Shown in pieces: positions 49,919 to 57,663 of a stretch of DNA of 64,000 bases; positions within the stretch are counted from its first letter, which is position 1; each line of letters opens with the position of its first letter. The position numbers were made by a program, and so were the translations under genes. This DNA comes from Streptomyces sp. NBC_01428 (GTDB taxonomy: Bacteria > Actinomycetota > Actinomycetes > Streptomycetales > Streptomycetaceae). The DNA is taken from assembly GCF_036231965.1 (NCBI RefSeq), contig NZ_CP109499.1, forward strand, positions 7,502,001-7,566,000, in the 5' to 3' direction. The notes below the pieces were generated by a model, which was not told the origin of the DNA, searched no databases, and worked only from the letters and a program-made list of their open reading frames with translations.

Positions 49919-50676
49919 GAGCCGCCCACCGGGACGAAGCGGACCCGTGTGCCCGGCGCCAACAGTGCGGCCGGCACGCGCGTGTGGTCCCACAGCACCG
50001 CGTCCGTGCTGCCGATCAGCTGCCAGCCGCCGGGCGAACTGCGCGGATACACCCCCGTGTACGGGCCTGCCAGTGCCACGGAGCCCGCCGGAACCGCGGT
50101 CCGGGGAGTCGCCCGGCGTGGCACGTCGTACCGTTCCGGCAGCCCGGTCAGATATCCGAAGCCGGGCGCGAACCCGCAGAACGCCACCCGGAACTCGGCC
50201 GCCGCGTGGATCGCCCGCACCTCGTGCACCGGCACTCCCCACAGGGCCGCCACGTCCGCCAGATCGGGACCGTCGTAGCGGACGGGGATCTCGACGGCCT
50301 CGTCCGCGCGCGTGCCCAGTGGAGGGATCTCCCAGCCGGGCAGCCGTTCCGCGACCCGCGCCGGGTCGTCCAGGCCGTCCAGCAGCACCGTGCGCGCCGC
50401 CGGGACGATCTCCCGCACCGTCAGTGAGCCCTCCGCGCGGCGCCGCAGCAGTACGGCGTGCAGCGCCTGGGCCGCCTCGACGGAGAAGACCTCGACGAGC
50501 AGCGCCCGGTCGCCGACGGGAAGCACCCTCGTACGGGTCGGCGTGGTCGCTGGTGTCGTGCGGTGACCCGTGGGGGTGTCGTCCCCCGAGGGCGTCCGGG
50601 CCGCCCCGTGGTCGGCCCGGACGCCGGTACCGGGGGACACCGCCGGTGTCGCGTCGCCCGTCGTGCGAGCCGTCAT
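49915..50676 (-). CDS. pxpB: 5-oxoprolinase subunit B (KipI-like)
   Basis: The AHS1/KipI-type subunit that pairs with PxpC. The protein has 253 residues. The core has RVLPVGDRALLVEVFS, VREIVPAARTVLLDGLDDP and the strongly conserved FCGFAPGFGYLTGLPERYDV, RRATPRTAVPAGSVALAG, TGVYPRSSPGGWQLIG. The first 45 residues are Thr/Pro-rich, absent from E. coli PxpB, and look disordered, so a shorter start is possible. The ATG at 50676 overlaps the pxpA stop. Confidence 0.93.
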   Translation of the reverse strand: MTARTTGDATPAVSPGTGVRADHGAARTPSGDDTPTGHRTTPATTPTRTRVLPVGDRALLVEVFSVEAAQALHAVLLRRRAEGSLTVREIVPAARTVLLDGLDDPARVAERLPGWEIPPLGTRADEAVEIPVRYDGPDLADVAALWGVPVHEVRAIHAAAEFRVAFCGFAPGFGYLTGLPERYDVPRRATPRTAVPAGSVALAGPYTGVYPRSSPGGWQLIGSTDAVLWDHTRVPAALLAPGTRVRFVPVGGS

Positions 50677-51431
50677 ACGAACGCCTCCACACGCACGCCC
50701 GAGGACTCCAGCCGCTCGCGGACCCGACGGGCGAGGCCGACCGCGCCGGGAGTGTCCCCGTGTAGGCACAGGGAGCGGGCGCGGACCGGGACGCGCTCCC
50801 CGGAGCGGGCTGTGACCGTCCCGGACCGGGCCAGCCCCAGCGAGCGTTCGACGACCGCCTCGGCGTCCGTGATCACCGCGCCCTCCTCGGTGCGCGGCAC
50901 GAGCGTGCCCTCCTGCGTGTAGGCGCGGTCCGCGAACGCCTCGGTGACGACGGGCAGTCCGGCCCGCTCGGCCACCTTCAGGAACCGCGAGGAGGGCAGC
51001 CCGAGGACCGGCAGACCGGCACCCGCGAGCACGACACCCTCCACGACGGCCGCGGCCTGCTCCTCGTCGTGCACGACCCGGTTGTAGAGCGCGCCGTGCG
51101 GCTTCACGTAGGCGACACGCGAGCCCGCCGCGCGCGCGAAGACCTCCAGGGCGCCGATCTGGTAGGCGACTTCGGCCGCCAGCTCGTCGGACGGCACGTC
51201 CATCGCGCGCCGCCCGAACCCCGCCAGGTCCCGGTAGGAGACCTGGGCGCCGATCCGTACCCCGCGCTCCGCGGCCAGCTCGCACACCCGCCGCATGGTG
51301 GCCGCGTCCCCGGCGTGGAAGCCGCAGGCCACGTTGGCGCTGGTGACGACGGACAGCAGCTGCTCGTCGTCCGTCAGCCGCCAGCGGCCGAAGCCTTCGC
51401 CGAGATCGGCGTTGAGATCGATCCGGGTCAT
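50673..51431 (-). CDS. pxpA: 5-oxoprolinase subunit A (LamB/YcsF family)
   Basis: The LamB/YcsF subunit of 5-oxoprolinase, 252 residues. The N-terminal IDLNADLGEGFGRWRLTDDE is the family hallmark, followed by VTSANVACGFHAGDAATMRR, GAQVSYRDLAGFGRRAMDVP and YVKPHGALYNRVVHDEEQAA. ATG 51431. It lies 29 bp after the DUF1445 gene and is coupled to pxpB by a 4-bp overlap. With PxpB and PxpC it should let the cell recover glutamate from spontaneously formed or imported pyroglutamate. Confidence 0.94.
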   Translation of the reverse strand: MTRIDLNADLGEGFGRWRLTDDEQLLSVVTSANVACGFHAGDAATMRRVCELAAERGVRIGAQVSYRDLAGFGRRAMDVPSDELAAEVAYQIGALEVFARAAGSRVAYVKPHGALYNRVVHDEEQAAAVVEGVVLAGAGLPVLGLPSSRFLKVAERAGLPVVTEAFADRAYTQEGTLVPRTEEGAVITDAEAVVERSLGLARSGTVTARSGERVPVRARSLCLHGDTPGAVGLARRVRERLESSGVRVEAFV

Positions 51432-51460
51432 GGGGTGCCGTGTCTCCTCTTCCGGCCTCT

Positions 51461-52333
51461 TCAGGCCACTCGGTACTGCTCGTCGCGGGCGTCCGTGAGG
51501 AACATCCGCCCCGGCGCGTGGGTGATCGCGAACGGCGGCCGGGACGCCATCACGGCCGCCTGGGGCGTCACCCCGCACGCCCAGAACACCGGGATGTCGT
51601 CCGGCGCCGCGAGCACCGGATCCCCGAAGTCCGGGCGCGAGAGGTCCTCGATGCCCAGTCCCGACGGCTCACCGCAGTGCACCGGGCTGCCGTGCACGGC
51701 CGGCAGCAGACTGCTCTCCCGGATCGCCGCCGCCAGGTGCTGCGGCGGCACCGGGCGCATGGACACCACCATCGGCCCGTGCAGCCGTCCGGCCGGACGG
51801 CACTGCCGCGCCGTCACGTACATCGAGACGTTCCGGCCCTGCTCGATGTGGCGCATCGGCACGCCCGCCGCTCCCAGCGCCCACTCGAAGGTGAAGCTGC
51901 AGCCGATCAGGAAGGACACCAGATCGGGGCGCCAGTGCTCCACCACGTCCGTGGGTTCGGCCACCAACTCGCCGTGCTCCCACACCCGGTAGCGCGGCAG
52001 GTCGGTGCGCAGGTCCGCGCCCGCGGCGAGCGGCGTGGTCCAGGAACCGGCGTCGGTCACGTCGAGGACCGGGCACGGCTTCGGGTTGCGCTGGCAGAAC
52101 AGCAGCATCTCGTACGCCCAGTCGGCGGGGACCGAGACGAGGTTCGCCTGGGTGTGGCCCGCGGCGATCCCGGCTGTGGGCAGCGACAGTCCCGCGCGGA
52201 AGCGGCGGCGTGCCTCGCCGGGGCTCCACGCGTGCGCGTGAAGGTCGGCTTCCCGCACACCGTGGGAGGGGACGTGGGCTGGGGCGCTGGTCTCGGCGGG
52301 GTTCCGCGGGAGGATCCGGACGGTGTCGTTCAC
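51461..52333 (-). CDS. DUF1445 putative hydro-lyase (YcsI family)
   Basis: A 290-residue protein of the YcsI/DUF1445 family, often annotated as D-glutamate cyclase or putative hydro-lyase and common beside pxpABC. Conserved parts are AGHTQANLVSVPADWAYEML, FLIGCSFTFEWALGAAGVPM, and the C-terminal FWACGVTPQAAVMASRPPF. A cyclase of D-glutamate to 5-oxoproline would feed the oxoprolinase encoded next. The GTG at 52333 follows AAGGAG and overlaps the MFS stop by 4 bp. Confidence 0.88.
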   Translation of the reverse strand: MNDTVRILPRNPAETSAPAHVPSHGVREADLHAHAWSPGEARRRFRAGLSLPTAGIAAGHTQANLVSVPADWAYEMLLFCQRNPKPCPVLDVTDAGSWTTPLAAGADLRTDLPRYRVWEHGELVAEPTDVVEHWRPDLVSFLIGCSFTFEWALGAAGVPMRHIEQGRNVSMYVTARQCRPAGRLHGPMVVSMRPVPPQHLAAAIRESSLLPAVHGSPVHCGEPSGLGIEDLSRPDFGDPVLAAPDDIPVFWACGVTPQAAVMASRPPFAITHAPGRMFLTDARDEQYRVA

Positions 52334-53649
52334 AGCAGCTCCTTGCCGCGCGTCTCGGGCAGTCCGAGCAGGGCCACGGCGGCGAGGGCGTAGCCGATCG
52401 CGCCGAAGACCAGCGCGCCGCCCACGCCCCAGCTGTCGGCCAGGAAGCCGACCGTGGTGGGGAAGACGGCGCCGACGGCCCGCCCCGTGTTGTACGTGAA
52501 GCCCTGTCCGGTGCCGCGTACCGCCGCCGGGTACAGCTCGCTGAGGAAGGAGCCGAAGCCGCTGAAGATGGCCGACATGCAGAAGCCGAGCGGGAAACCG
52601 AGCACCAGGAGAAGGGTGTTGGCCCCGCTCGGGATGTTCGCGTACGTGAGGATGCAGGCGGCGGAGAGGACCGCGAACAGCAGGATGTTGCGCTTGCGGC
52701 CCAGCCGGTCGGTGAGGTATCCGCCGGTCAGGTAGCCCAGGAAGGCACCCGAGATCAGGAAGGTCAGGTAGCCGCCGGTGCCGACGACGGACAGTCCGCG
52801 CTCCGACTTCAGATAGGTGGGCACCCAGGTGGCCAGCGTGTAGTAGCCGCCCTGGACACCGGTGGAGAGCAGGACCGCGAAGAAGGTGGTGCGCAGCAGA
52901 CCTGGTGCCCCCGCCGTGCCGGGCTTGAAGATGGCGGTGAACGACCCCTTGTCCGCGCTCTTCTCGCGTACCGCGGTCGCCCCGGGCGCGTCCTGCACCC
53001 GCCGCCGCACCCACACCACGAGCAGCGCCGGCAGCGCCCCGGTCCAGAACATCACGCGCCAGGCGAGATCGTCGCCGAGGAACTGGAAGACCAGCGTGTA
53101 GACCACCACCGCGAGACCCCAGCCGACGGCCCACGCACTCTGGACCGCGCCGAGCGTCCGTCCCCGGTGCCGGGGGCTCGCGTACTCCGCGACGAGGATG
53201 GCGCCGACGGCCCACTCGCCGCCGAACCCGAGGCCCTGGAGGGCGCGGAACACCAGCAGCGTCTCGTAGTTGGGTGCGAAGCCGCAGGCGACCGTGAACA
53301 CCGCGTACGTGACGACGGTGATCATCAGCGCTCTCACGCGGCCGATCCGGTCCGCGACCACGCCGGCGACGGCGCCGCCGATCGCGGAGACGACCAGGGT
53401 GACAGTGGTGAACAGGCCCGTCTGGCCGCTGTCGAGGCCGAAGTAGGCGGCCAGGGCGACCATGCTGAGCGGCAGGGTGAAGTAGTCGTACGAGTCGAGG
53501 CCGTAGCCGCCGAACGCGCCGCCGAAGGCACGTCGGCCGCGCGGGCCGAGGGCGCGCAGCCAGCCGAACGCGCCTTCCTGGACGGTGGGTTCACCCGCGA
53601 CGGGTGGAGTGTCGGCGGTCAGGGACGGGGGCGGAGGGGTCGTGCTCAT
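52330..53649 (-). CDS. MFS transporter of the oxoproline operon
   Basis: A 439-residue major facilitator protein of the metabolite:proton symporter type. About 12 helices; the loop VVADRIGRVRALMITVVTYA is motif A, GLGFGGEWAVGAILVAEYAS matches the AAHS/MHS signature, and TDRLGRKRNILLFAVLSAA is its C-half counterpart. As the first gene of the pxp operon it probably imports 5-oxoproline or a related acid. The ATG at 53649 has GAGG before it. The divergent GntR gene and a palindrome at 53780 lie upstream. Confidence 0.87.
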   Translation of the reverse strand: MSTTPPPPSLTADTPPVAGEPTVQEGAFGWLRALGPRGRRAFGGAFGGYGLDSYDYFTLPLSMVALAAYFGLDSGQTGLFTTVTLVVSAIGGAVAGVVADRIGRVRALMITVVTYAVFTVACGFAPNYETLLVFRALQGLGFGGEWAVGAILVAEYASPRHRGRTLGAVQSAWAVGWGLAVVVYTLVFQFLGDDLAWRVMFWTGALPALLVVWVRRRVQDAPGATAVREKSADKGSFTAIFKPGTAGAPGLLRTTFFAVLLSTGVQGGYYTLATWVPTYLKSERGLSVVGTGGYLTFLISGAFLGYLTGGYLTDRLGRKRNILLFAVLSAACILTYANIPSGANTLLLVLGFPLGFCMSAIFSGFGSFLSELYPAAVRGTGQGFTYNTGRAVGAVFPTTVGFLADSWGVGGALVFGAIGYALAAVALLGLPETRGKELL

Positions 53650-53779
53650 GGGCACCTCGCAGGGAGGGACGGAGGGTGCTTGAGGACTGAGCCGTGCCGT
53701 GCGGAAGCGGTGGGCGCCGGGGCGGTGCGAACGGGGCGGTCCGTGGGTCGTGTCTGCCGGCGCCTGTTCGACAAGGTAG

Positions 53780-53798
53780 AGGATCGTTGAACGATCCT
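53780..53798. promoter_or_regulatory. Perfect GntR operator between the pxp operon and its regulator
   Basis: AGGATCGTT (53780-53788), one G, AACGATCCT (53790-53798): a perfect 19-bp palindrome. The central GTTGAAC fits the loose FadR-subfamily pattern of GT-N-AC-type half-sites. It lies 131 bp before the operon start and 49 bp before the regulator start, where it can serve both. Confidence 0.75.
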
Positions 53799-53846
53799 TC
53801 AATACCCCTGTTGTTTCGTTCCCGGGTCTGCGGTTGAATTCCGGGC

Positions 53847-54551
53847 ATGGCAGAGCTGACGGAACTGGCCGACGACCGAGCCCTGTTGGGCCGCACCAGC
53901 ACCGCCGAGCGGGTCTCGGACATCCTCAGGTCCCGCATCGCCGAGGGCTTCTTCCCGCCCGGGACGCGGTTGTCCGAGGACAGCATCGGCGGCGCGCTCG
54001 GCGTCTCGCGGAACACGCTGCGGGAGGCGTTCCGGCTGCTCACGCACGAACGGCTGCTGGTGCACGAGCTCAATCGCGGGGTCTTCGTGCGGGTGCTCAC
54101 CGTCGAGGACGTCGAGGACATCTACCGCACCCGGGCCCTCGTCGAGTGCGCCGTCGTCCACGGGCTCGGGGACCCCCCGTACGCCGTGGAGGGGCTCGCG
54201 GCGGCCGTCGCGGAGGGGCGGCGGGCAGCCGCTGAAAGTGACTGGAAAGGGGTGTCCACGGCCAACATCCACTTCCACCGCGCACTGGTCGCCCTGGCCG
54301 GCAGCGCCCGCACCGACGAGGTGATGCGCAGCGTCTTCGCCGAACTCCGCCTCGCCTTCCACGTCGTGGACGACCCGCGCCGGCTCCACGAGCCCTATCT
54401 GGCCCGCAACCACGAGATCCTCCGAACCCTCCAGGAGGGCGCACGAGACACCGCCGAGCACCTCCTCGCGGCCTACCTCGCCGACTCCCTGAAGGGCCTC
54501 GTCGAGGTGTACGCACGTCGGGTGGCGGACGGGGGACAGGGGACCGGCTGA
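53847..54551 (+). CDS. GntR-family regulator, FCD domain (FadR subfamily)
   Basis: A 234-residue repressor-type protein. The winged helix is at residues about 15-85 (TSTAERVSDILRSRIAEGFF, then GGALGVSRNTLREAFRLLTH). The FCD ligand domain follows (VEDVEDIYRTRALVECAVVH), with likely metal-binding histidines in IHFHRALVALAG and ARNHEILRTLQEG. Divergent from the pxp operon, with a perfect palindrome between them, so 5-oxoproline or a derivative is the likely effector. No clear ribosome site precedes ATG 53847. TTGAATTCC lies just before it. Confidence 0.88.
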   Translation: MAELTELADDRALLGRTSTAERVSDILRSRIAEGFFPPGTRLSEDSIGGALGVSRNTLREAFRLLTHERLLVHELNRGVFVRVLTVEDVEDIYRTRALVECAVVHGLGDPPYAVEGLAAAVAEGRRAAAESDWKGVSTANIHFHRALVALAGSARTDEVMRSVFAELRLAFHVVDDPRRLHEPYLARNHEILRTLQEGARDTAEHLLAAYLADSLKGLVEVYARRVADGGQGTG

Positions 54552-54660
54552 CCGGCGGTCCCGGGTGAGGAGCCCGGGAGCCTGCAAGCGGCTCTGCCGG
54601 GCGGGCGCCCGGAGGGCCCCTGACCTGTCGCGAGCGGCGAGGCCGCGGGCGAGCCGCGCA

Positions 54661-54725
54661 CGGCCCTGGGAGCGCCGTCGGCCCTGGGAGGCGCGTCCGG
54701 CCCTGGGCGCGCCCCCGGCCCTGGG
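54661..54725. repeat. Four CGGCCCTGGG repeats at 18-19 bp spacing
   Basis: Exact copies of CGGCCCTGGG begin at 54661, 54679, 54698 and 54716, with variable GCGC-rich linkers. They lie in the 510-bp gap 54552-55061 between the GntR gene and the condensin-like operon, in which I see no gene. The repeats could be slippage products or binding sites. Confidence 0.75.
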
Positions 54726-54794
54726 AGCGGCCGAGCTCGCACCGCCGTGCTCCATGGCCGGGGAGGCCGATCCGGACGAAACCGGAACCGGGGG

Positions 54795-54858
54795 CTCGAT
54801 CCGGCAGTTCCACCGGGGCGGTCGGCCTCGATCCGGCACTCCCGCCGGGACGGTCGGA
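54795..54858. repeat. 32-bp tandem duplication
   Basis: Two adjacent 32-bp copies begin CTCGATCCGGCA at 54795 and 54827 and end near GGTCGG. They differ at about six positions, so the duplication is not brand new. It lies in the same gap before the condensin-like operon. Confidence 0.75.
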
Positions 54859-55048
54859 CGGGCATGCCGTCCCGGTCGGGCCAGCCGGCCCTGCCGCGCC
54901 GATCAGGCCTGCCGGATCGGGCGGCCTGAGGGCGGGGGCGAACGCCGGGGTCGACGAGAACGCGGGGCGACAGGGAGGGCGAGGACAGGGGCAGGCCGGG
55001 GGCGCCGGTCGCTTCTGCGTCGTTTCGACCGTTGTCGGACCGAGGACC

Positions 55049-55064
55049 TAGTCTGTGCACCGTG
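55049..55064 (+). promoter_or_regulatory. Possible leaderless start of the condensin-like operon
   Basis: TAGTCT (cTAGTCTg, about 55049-55054) is followed after 7 bases by GTG at 55062, the spacing expected if transcription starts at the start codon. The GAGGACC 14 bases upstream is too distant to be an ideal ribosome site. No good -35 could be assigned. Confidence 0.35.
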
Positions 55065-56579
55065 ACTTCGCCTGCAACGACGGACAGCGTTCCGCCCCAG
55101 CTCAGCGCGGGGCCGCGCCCGGCTCCGGGTCCGGCCGCCGACGAGGGCCTGGCGCGGCGGCTGCGCGCGCTCGCCTGCACCGCGCCGCTGCACGACCTGG
55201 ACGTGCGCAAGGCGAACCTCGCGGGCGAGTACACGGTGTACGGCATGGCCGAGGTCGCCCTCGCCGCCATCGACCTCGTCACACTGAACATGGACTTCGA
55301 CACGGGTGCCGACCACGACCAGATAGTGGCCAGGCTCATCCCGCGCATCGCCGCCCAGGCCCCCCGCCGCCCCGTCGTCGAGCACGAGCGCGTGGCCCGC
55401 TGGGTCCTGGAGAACCTGATCAACGTCGGCAGCGTCGACCGGGGCTTCCGCGCCGTGTACGGCACCTTCGCCCCGGACGGCTCGTACGTCCGGCGTGACT
55501 ACGACTTCAAGCTGATCGAGGAGGTCCCCGGCTACGGGGGCAGCGTCTACCTCCGGACGACCGACGAAGCGGTCAACGTCCTGGTCGGCGCCCTCGACAC
55601 GGACGTCACGAGCGCGCAGATCGCCGCCGAGGTCAAGCTGGAGGTCCTGATCAGCCGCGGCCGGCTCGCCGACGCGCAGCTCGCCGCCGAGCAGGCCCGC
55701 TACCGCACCGTGCAGTACGCGGAGACCCTCCGCAAAGCCCTCGACGCGACCCGGCGCAACGTACGGGCCGTCGACTGGCTCCAGGCCGTCCCCGACATGA
55801 TCGCCGAGGCCCTGGACCACGTCGCCGACCGGTACCGCCACGAGAACGCGATCCTCACCAACATCCGCAAGGCCCGCGACGAGTCCGAGGACCCCGAGCA
55901 GAAGCGGCGCGCCGCCGAGCTGGTCGACATCGTCAAGGACTGCATCCGCCGGCACACCCAGCTCCAGTCCCGCCTCCTGGAGGCGGGACCGCTGTTCCGC
56001 GCCGAGCAGGACCGGCAGGCCTTCGGCACGCCCATGACCACCTCGGGCATCGACCTGTACGGACACCTCGTCGCGCCCGTGCTGCCCCTCCCGGTCGAGA
56101 GCGCGCTGCGCGTCACCGACGCCTTCTTCGCCCGGGGCACGGGCCTGCGCACCCCTGTCGCCGTCCGCGTCGGAGATCTCGTCGACATCCTGCTGACCCC
56201 GCCGCAGGAGCGCGAGCACCTCGGCGCGGAGATGCCCGAGCCCGACCTGATCGCCACACCGGACGACAGCCGTTTCAGCGAGCAGCAGCTGGCCTCCGCC
56301 ATGGACCTGCTGAACCTCCCCGCCGACGCCCCCCGCCGGTTGTCCGGTCTGCTGGCCGACGCCCGCCGCCGCGACCCCGAACTTCCTTATCTGGTCGCCC
56401 TGTTGGCGGTGCACGCCGCGAGCCCGCCGGTCGGCACCGCCTACCGCCAGGGCGAGGAGCGCCTGCTGTTCGCCGTGGACGACGGGACCGAGCTGGACGA
56501 CCCGGAGTTCGGCGGCGCCGACCTGATCGTGGGCATGGCGCTCCTCGACGCGGCAGGGATGAAGGCGGACCGCGCGTGA
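55062..56579 (+). CDS. Kleisin-like subunit of a condensin-like system (MksF/JetA-like)
   Basis: A 505-residue soluble protein, first of three genes ending in an SMC-type ATPase. After a disordered Pro/Ala-rich start, residues about 25-190 look like a winged-helix region (PVVEHERVARWVLENLINVG, RDYDFKLIEEVPGYGGSVYL). A long helical section follows, residues about 210-300, with QLAAEQARYRTVQYAETLRK and VADRYRHENAILTNIRKARD, as in the middle of MukF/MksF kleisins. The C-terminal part, from 320 on, is again globular. Size, gene order and helical layout fit MksF/JetA, but I cannot show sequence homology. GTG start at 55062. Confidence 0.65.
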   Translation: MTSPATTDSVPPQLSAGPRPAPGPAADEGLARRLRALACTAPLHDLDVRKANLAGEYTVYGMAEVALAAIDLVTLNMDFDTGADHDQIVARLIPRIAAQAPRRPVVEHERVARWVLENLINVGSVDRGFRAVYGTFAPDGSYVRRDYDFKLIEEVPGYGGSVYLRTTDEAVNVLVGALDTDVTSAQIAAEVKLEVLISRGRLADAQLAAEQARYRTVQYAETLRKALDATRRNVRAVDWLQAVPDMIAEALDHVADRYRHENAILTNIRKARDESEDPEQKRRAAELVDIVKDCIRRHTQLQSRLLEAGPLFRAEQDRQAFGTPMTTSGIDLYGHLVAPVLPLPVESALRVTDAFFARGTGLRTPVAVRVGDLVDILLTPPQEREHLGAEMPEPDLIATPDDSRFSEQQLASAMDLLNLPADAPRRLSGLLADARRRDPELPYLVALLAVHAASPPVGTAYRQGEERLLFAVDDGTELDDPEFGGADLIVGMALLDAAGMKADRA

Positions 56580-56721
56580 ACGCCCCGCCGTACCACCCGG
56601 CCCCTCCCGGCCGACGAGCACTGCCGGGCGCCACGGCCCACGCCCCCGTAGCTGCCCATGGCCGGCCGAACCCCGTACCTCGCCGTCCCGACCCCGTACG
56701 TCCGAACAAGGAGTCCCAGCC

Positions 56722-57600
56722 GTGACCGAGCACGTCGAGTGGAGTGAACCGGAGGCCGTCGCCGCTCCGGCGAACGCCCCCGTCACCCCTGCCGACGCCG
56801 CCGACGCGGCGCGGCTCGTCGCCTTCGGACTCCAGCCCAAGCTGCAGCCCGCACGCGACCAGGAGTACGCCGAACTGCTGCGCCGCTACCGCGAGGACCC
56901 GCCGTTCGCGCGGCTCGCCGACGCGGTCGCGGCGGGCCTCGGACTCATCGTCCTGGAGGTGTCCCCGCGCGCGGGGATGGCGGTGACCGCCGCCGAGGAC
57001 TCGGTCTTCGCCGTCCGCATGGGCGACTACGCGCGCCGCGCCTCGGCGGACTCCGGAGACCGCTTCCTGCACGGCCTCGCCCACCTCGCCGTCGCCGCCA
57101 TGGCCTTCCCGCGCCCCGAGGACCTCGCGGACGACGGCTACATCGGGCGCGTCTCGGTCAACGGCGTCGACGCGTTCGTCCGGCAGGCCTGCCGCCGCCT
57201 GGAGGAACGGGCCGAGGAGACGGGTGAGAACACCGACCCGGCGACGGACGCGCCGGGCCTGGAGGCGGCCTGGCGGATCTGGGCCCGGCGCAGTTCCACC
57301 GGCGCCACCAAGGACGCCCGAAGACTGGCCGGCTCGACGACCGGCATCATCGCGAAGGCCGTCGCGTTCCTCACCGAATCCGGCTTCCTCCAGCGCACCG
57401 GGGACGACGCCGGCGGCACCTACCGGACGACGGCGCGCTACCAGCTCCAGGTCCGCGACATGGCGGGCACCGCCGCGATGGGCGAACTGCTGGAGCTGGG
57501 CGTCGTCCCGGTGACCGACGGCACCGCGACCCTGCTGCCCGCCGAGGACACCGACGACCTGGAGCTGGCGGCCGGCGCCGGACTGCCCTTCCACTCCTGA
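56722..57600 (+). CDS. KITE-like subunit of a condensin-like system (MksE/JetB-like)
   Basis: A 292-residue soluble protein, second of the condensin-like operon. The N-terminal half has LVAFGLQPKLQPARDQEYAE and a strand-helix unit LGLIVLEVSPRAGMAVTAAE. The C-terminal half is a likely winged helix: TKDARRLAGSTTGIIAKAVA, FLTESGFLQRTGDDAGGTYR and TTARYQLQVRDMAGTAAMGE. Two winged-helix domains and this size are usual for MksE/JetB. The GTG at 56722 follows AAGGAG. It starts 142 bp after the first gene and ends 63 bp before the SMC-like gene. Confidence 0.68.
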   Translation: MTEHVEWSEPEAVAAPANAPVTPADAADAARLVAFGLQPKLQPARDQEYAELLRRYREDPPFARLADAVAAGLGLIVLEVSPRAGMAVTAAEDSVFAVRMGDYARRASADSGDRFLHGLAHLAVAAMAFPRPEDLADDGYIGRVSVNGVDAFVRQACRRLEERAEETGENTDPATDAPGLEAAWRIWARRSSTGATKDARRLAGSTTGIIAKAVAFLTESGFLQRTGDDAGGTYRTTARYQLQVRDMAGTAAMGELLELGVVPVTDGTATLLPAEDTDDLELAAGAGLPFHS

Positions 57601-57663
57601 CGCGGCCCGCCCCGGCCCCCGACCACGCCCCACCTCCCCTCACGACGACGAGAGTCCGCCGCC

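Noticed and set aside
54661..54858. CRISPR array
   Set aside because: Repeats of 10 bp with 8-9 bp linkers, and a single 32-bp tandem copy with no spacer, do not fit CRISPR; no cas gene is present.
54565..55065. A 166-codon ORF as a possible fourth gene of the condensin-like operon
   Set aside because: The translation is built from the repeats, Arg/Gly/Pro-rich with no nuclease or toprim motif and no ribosome site.
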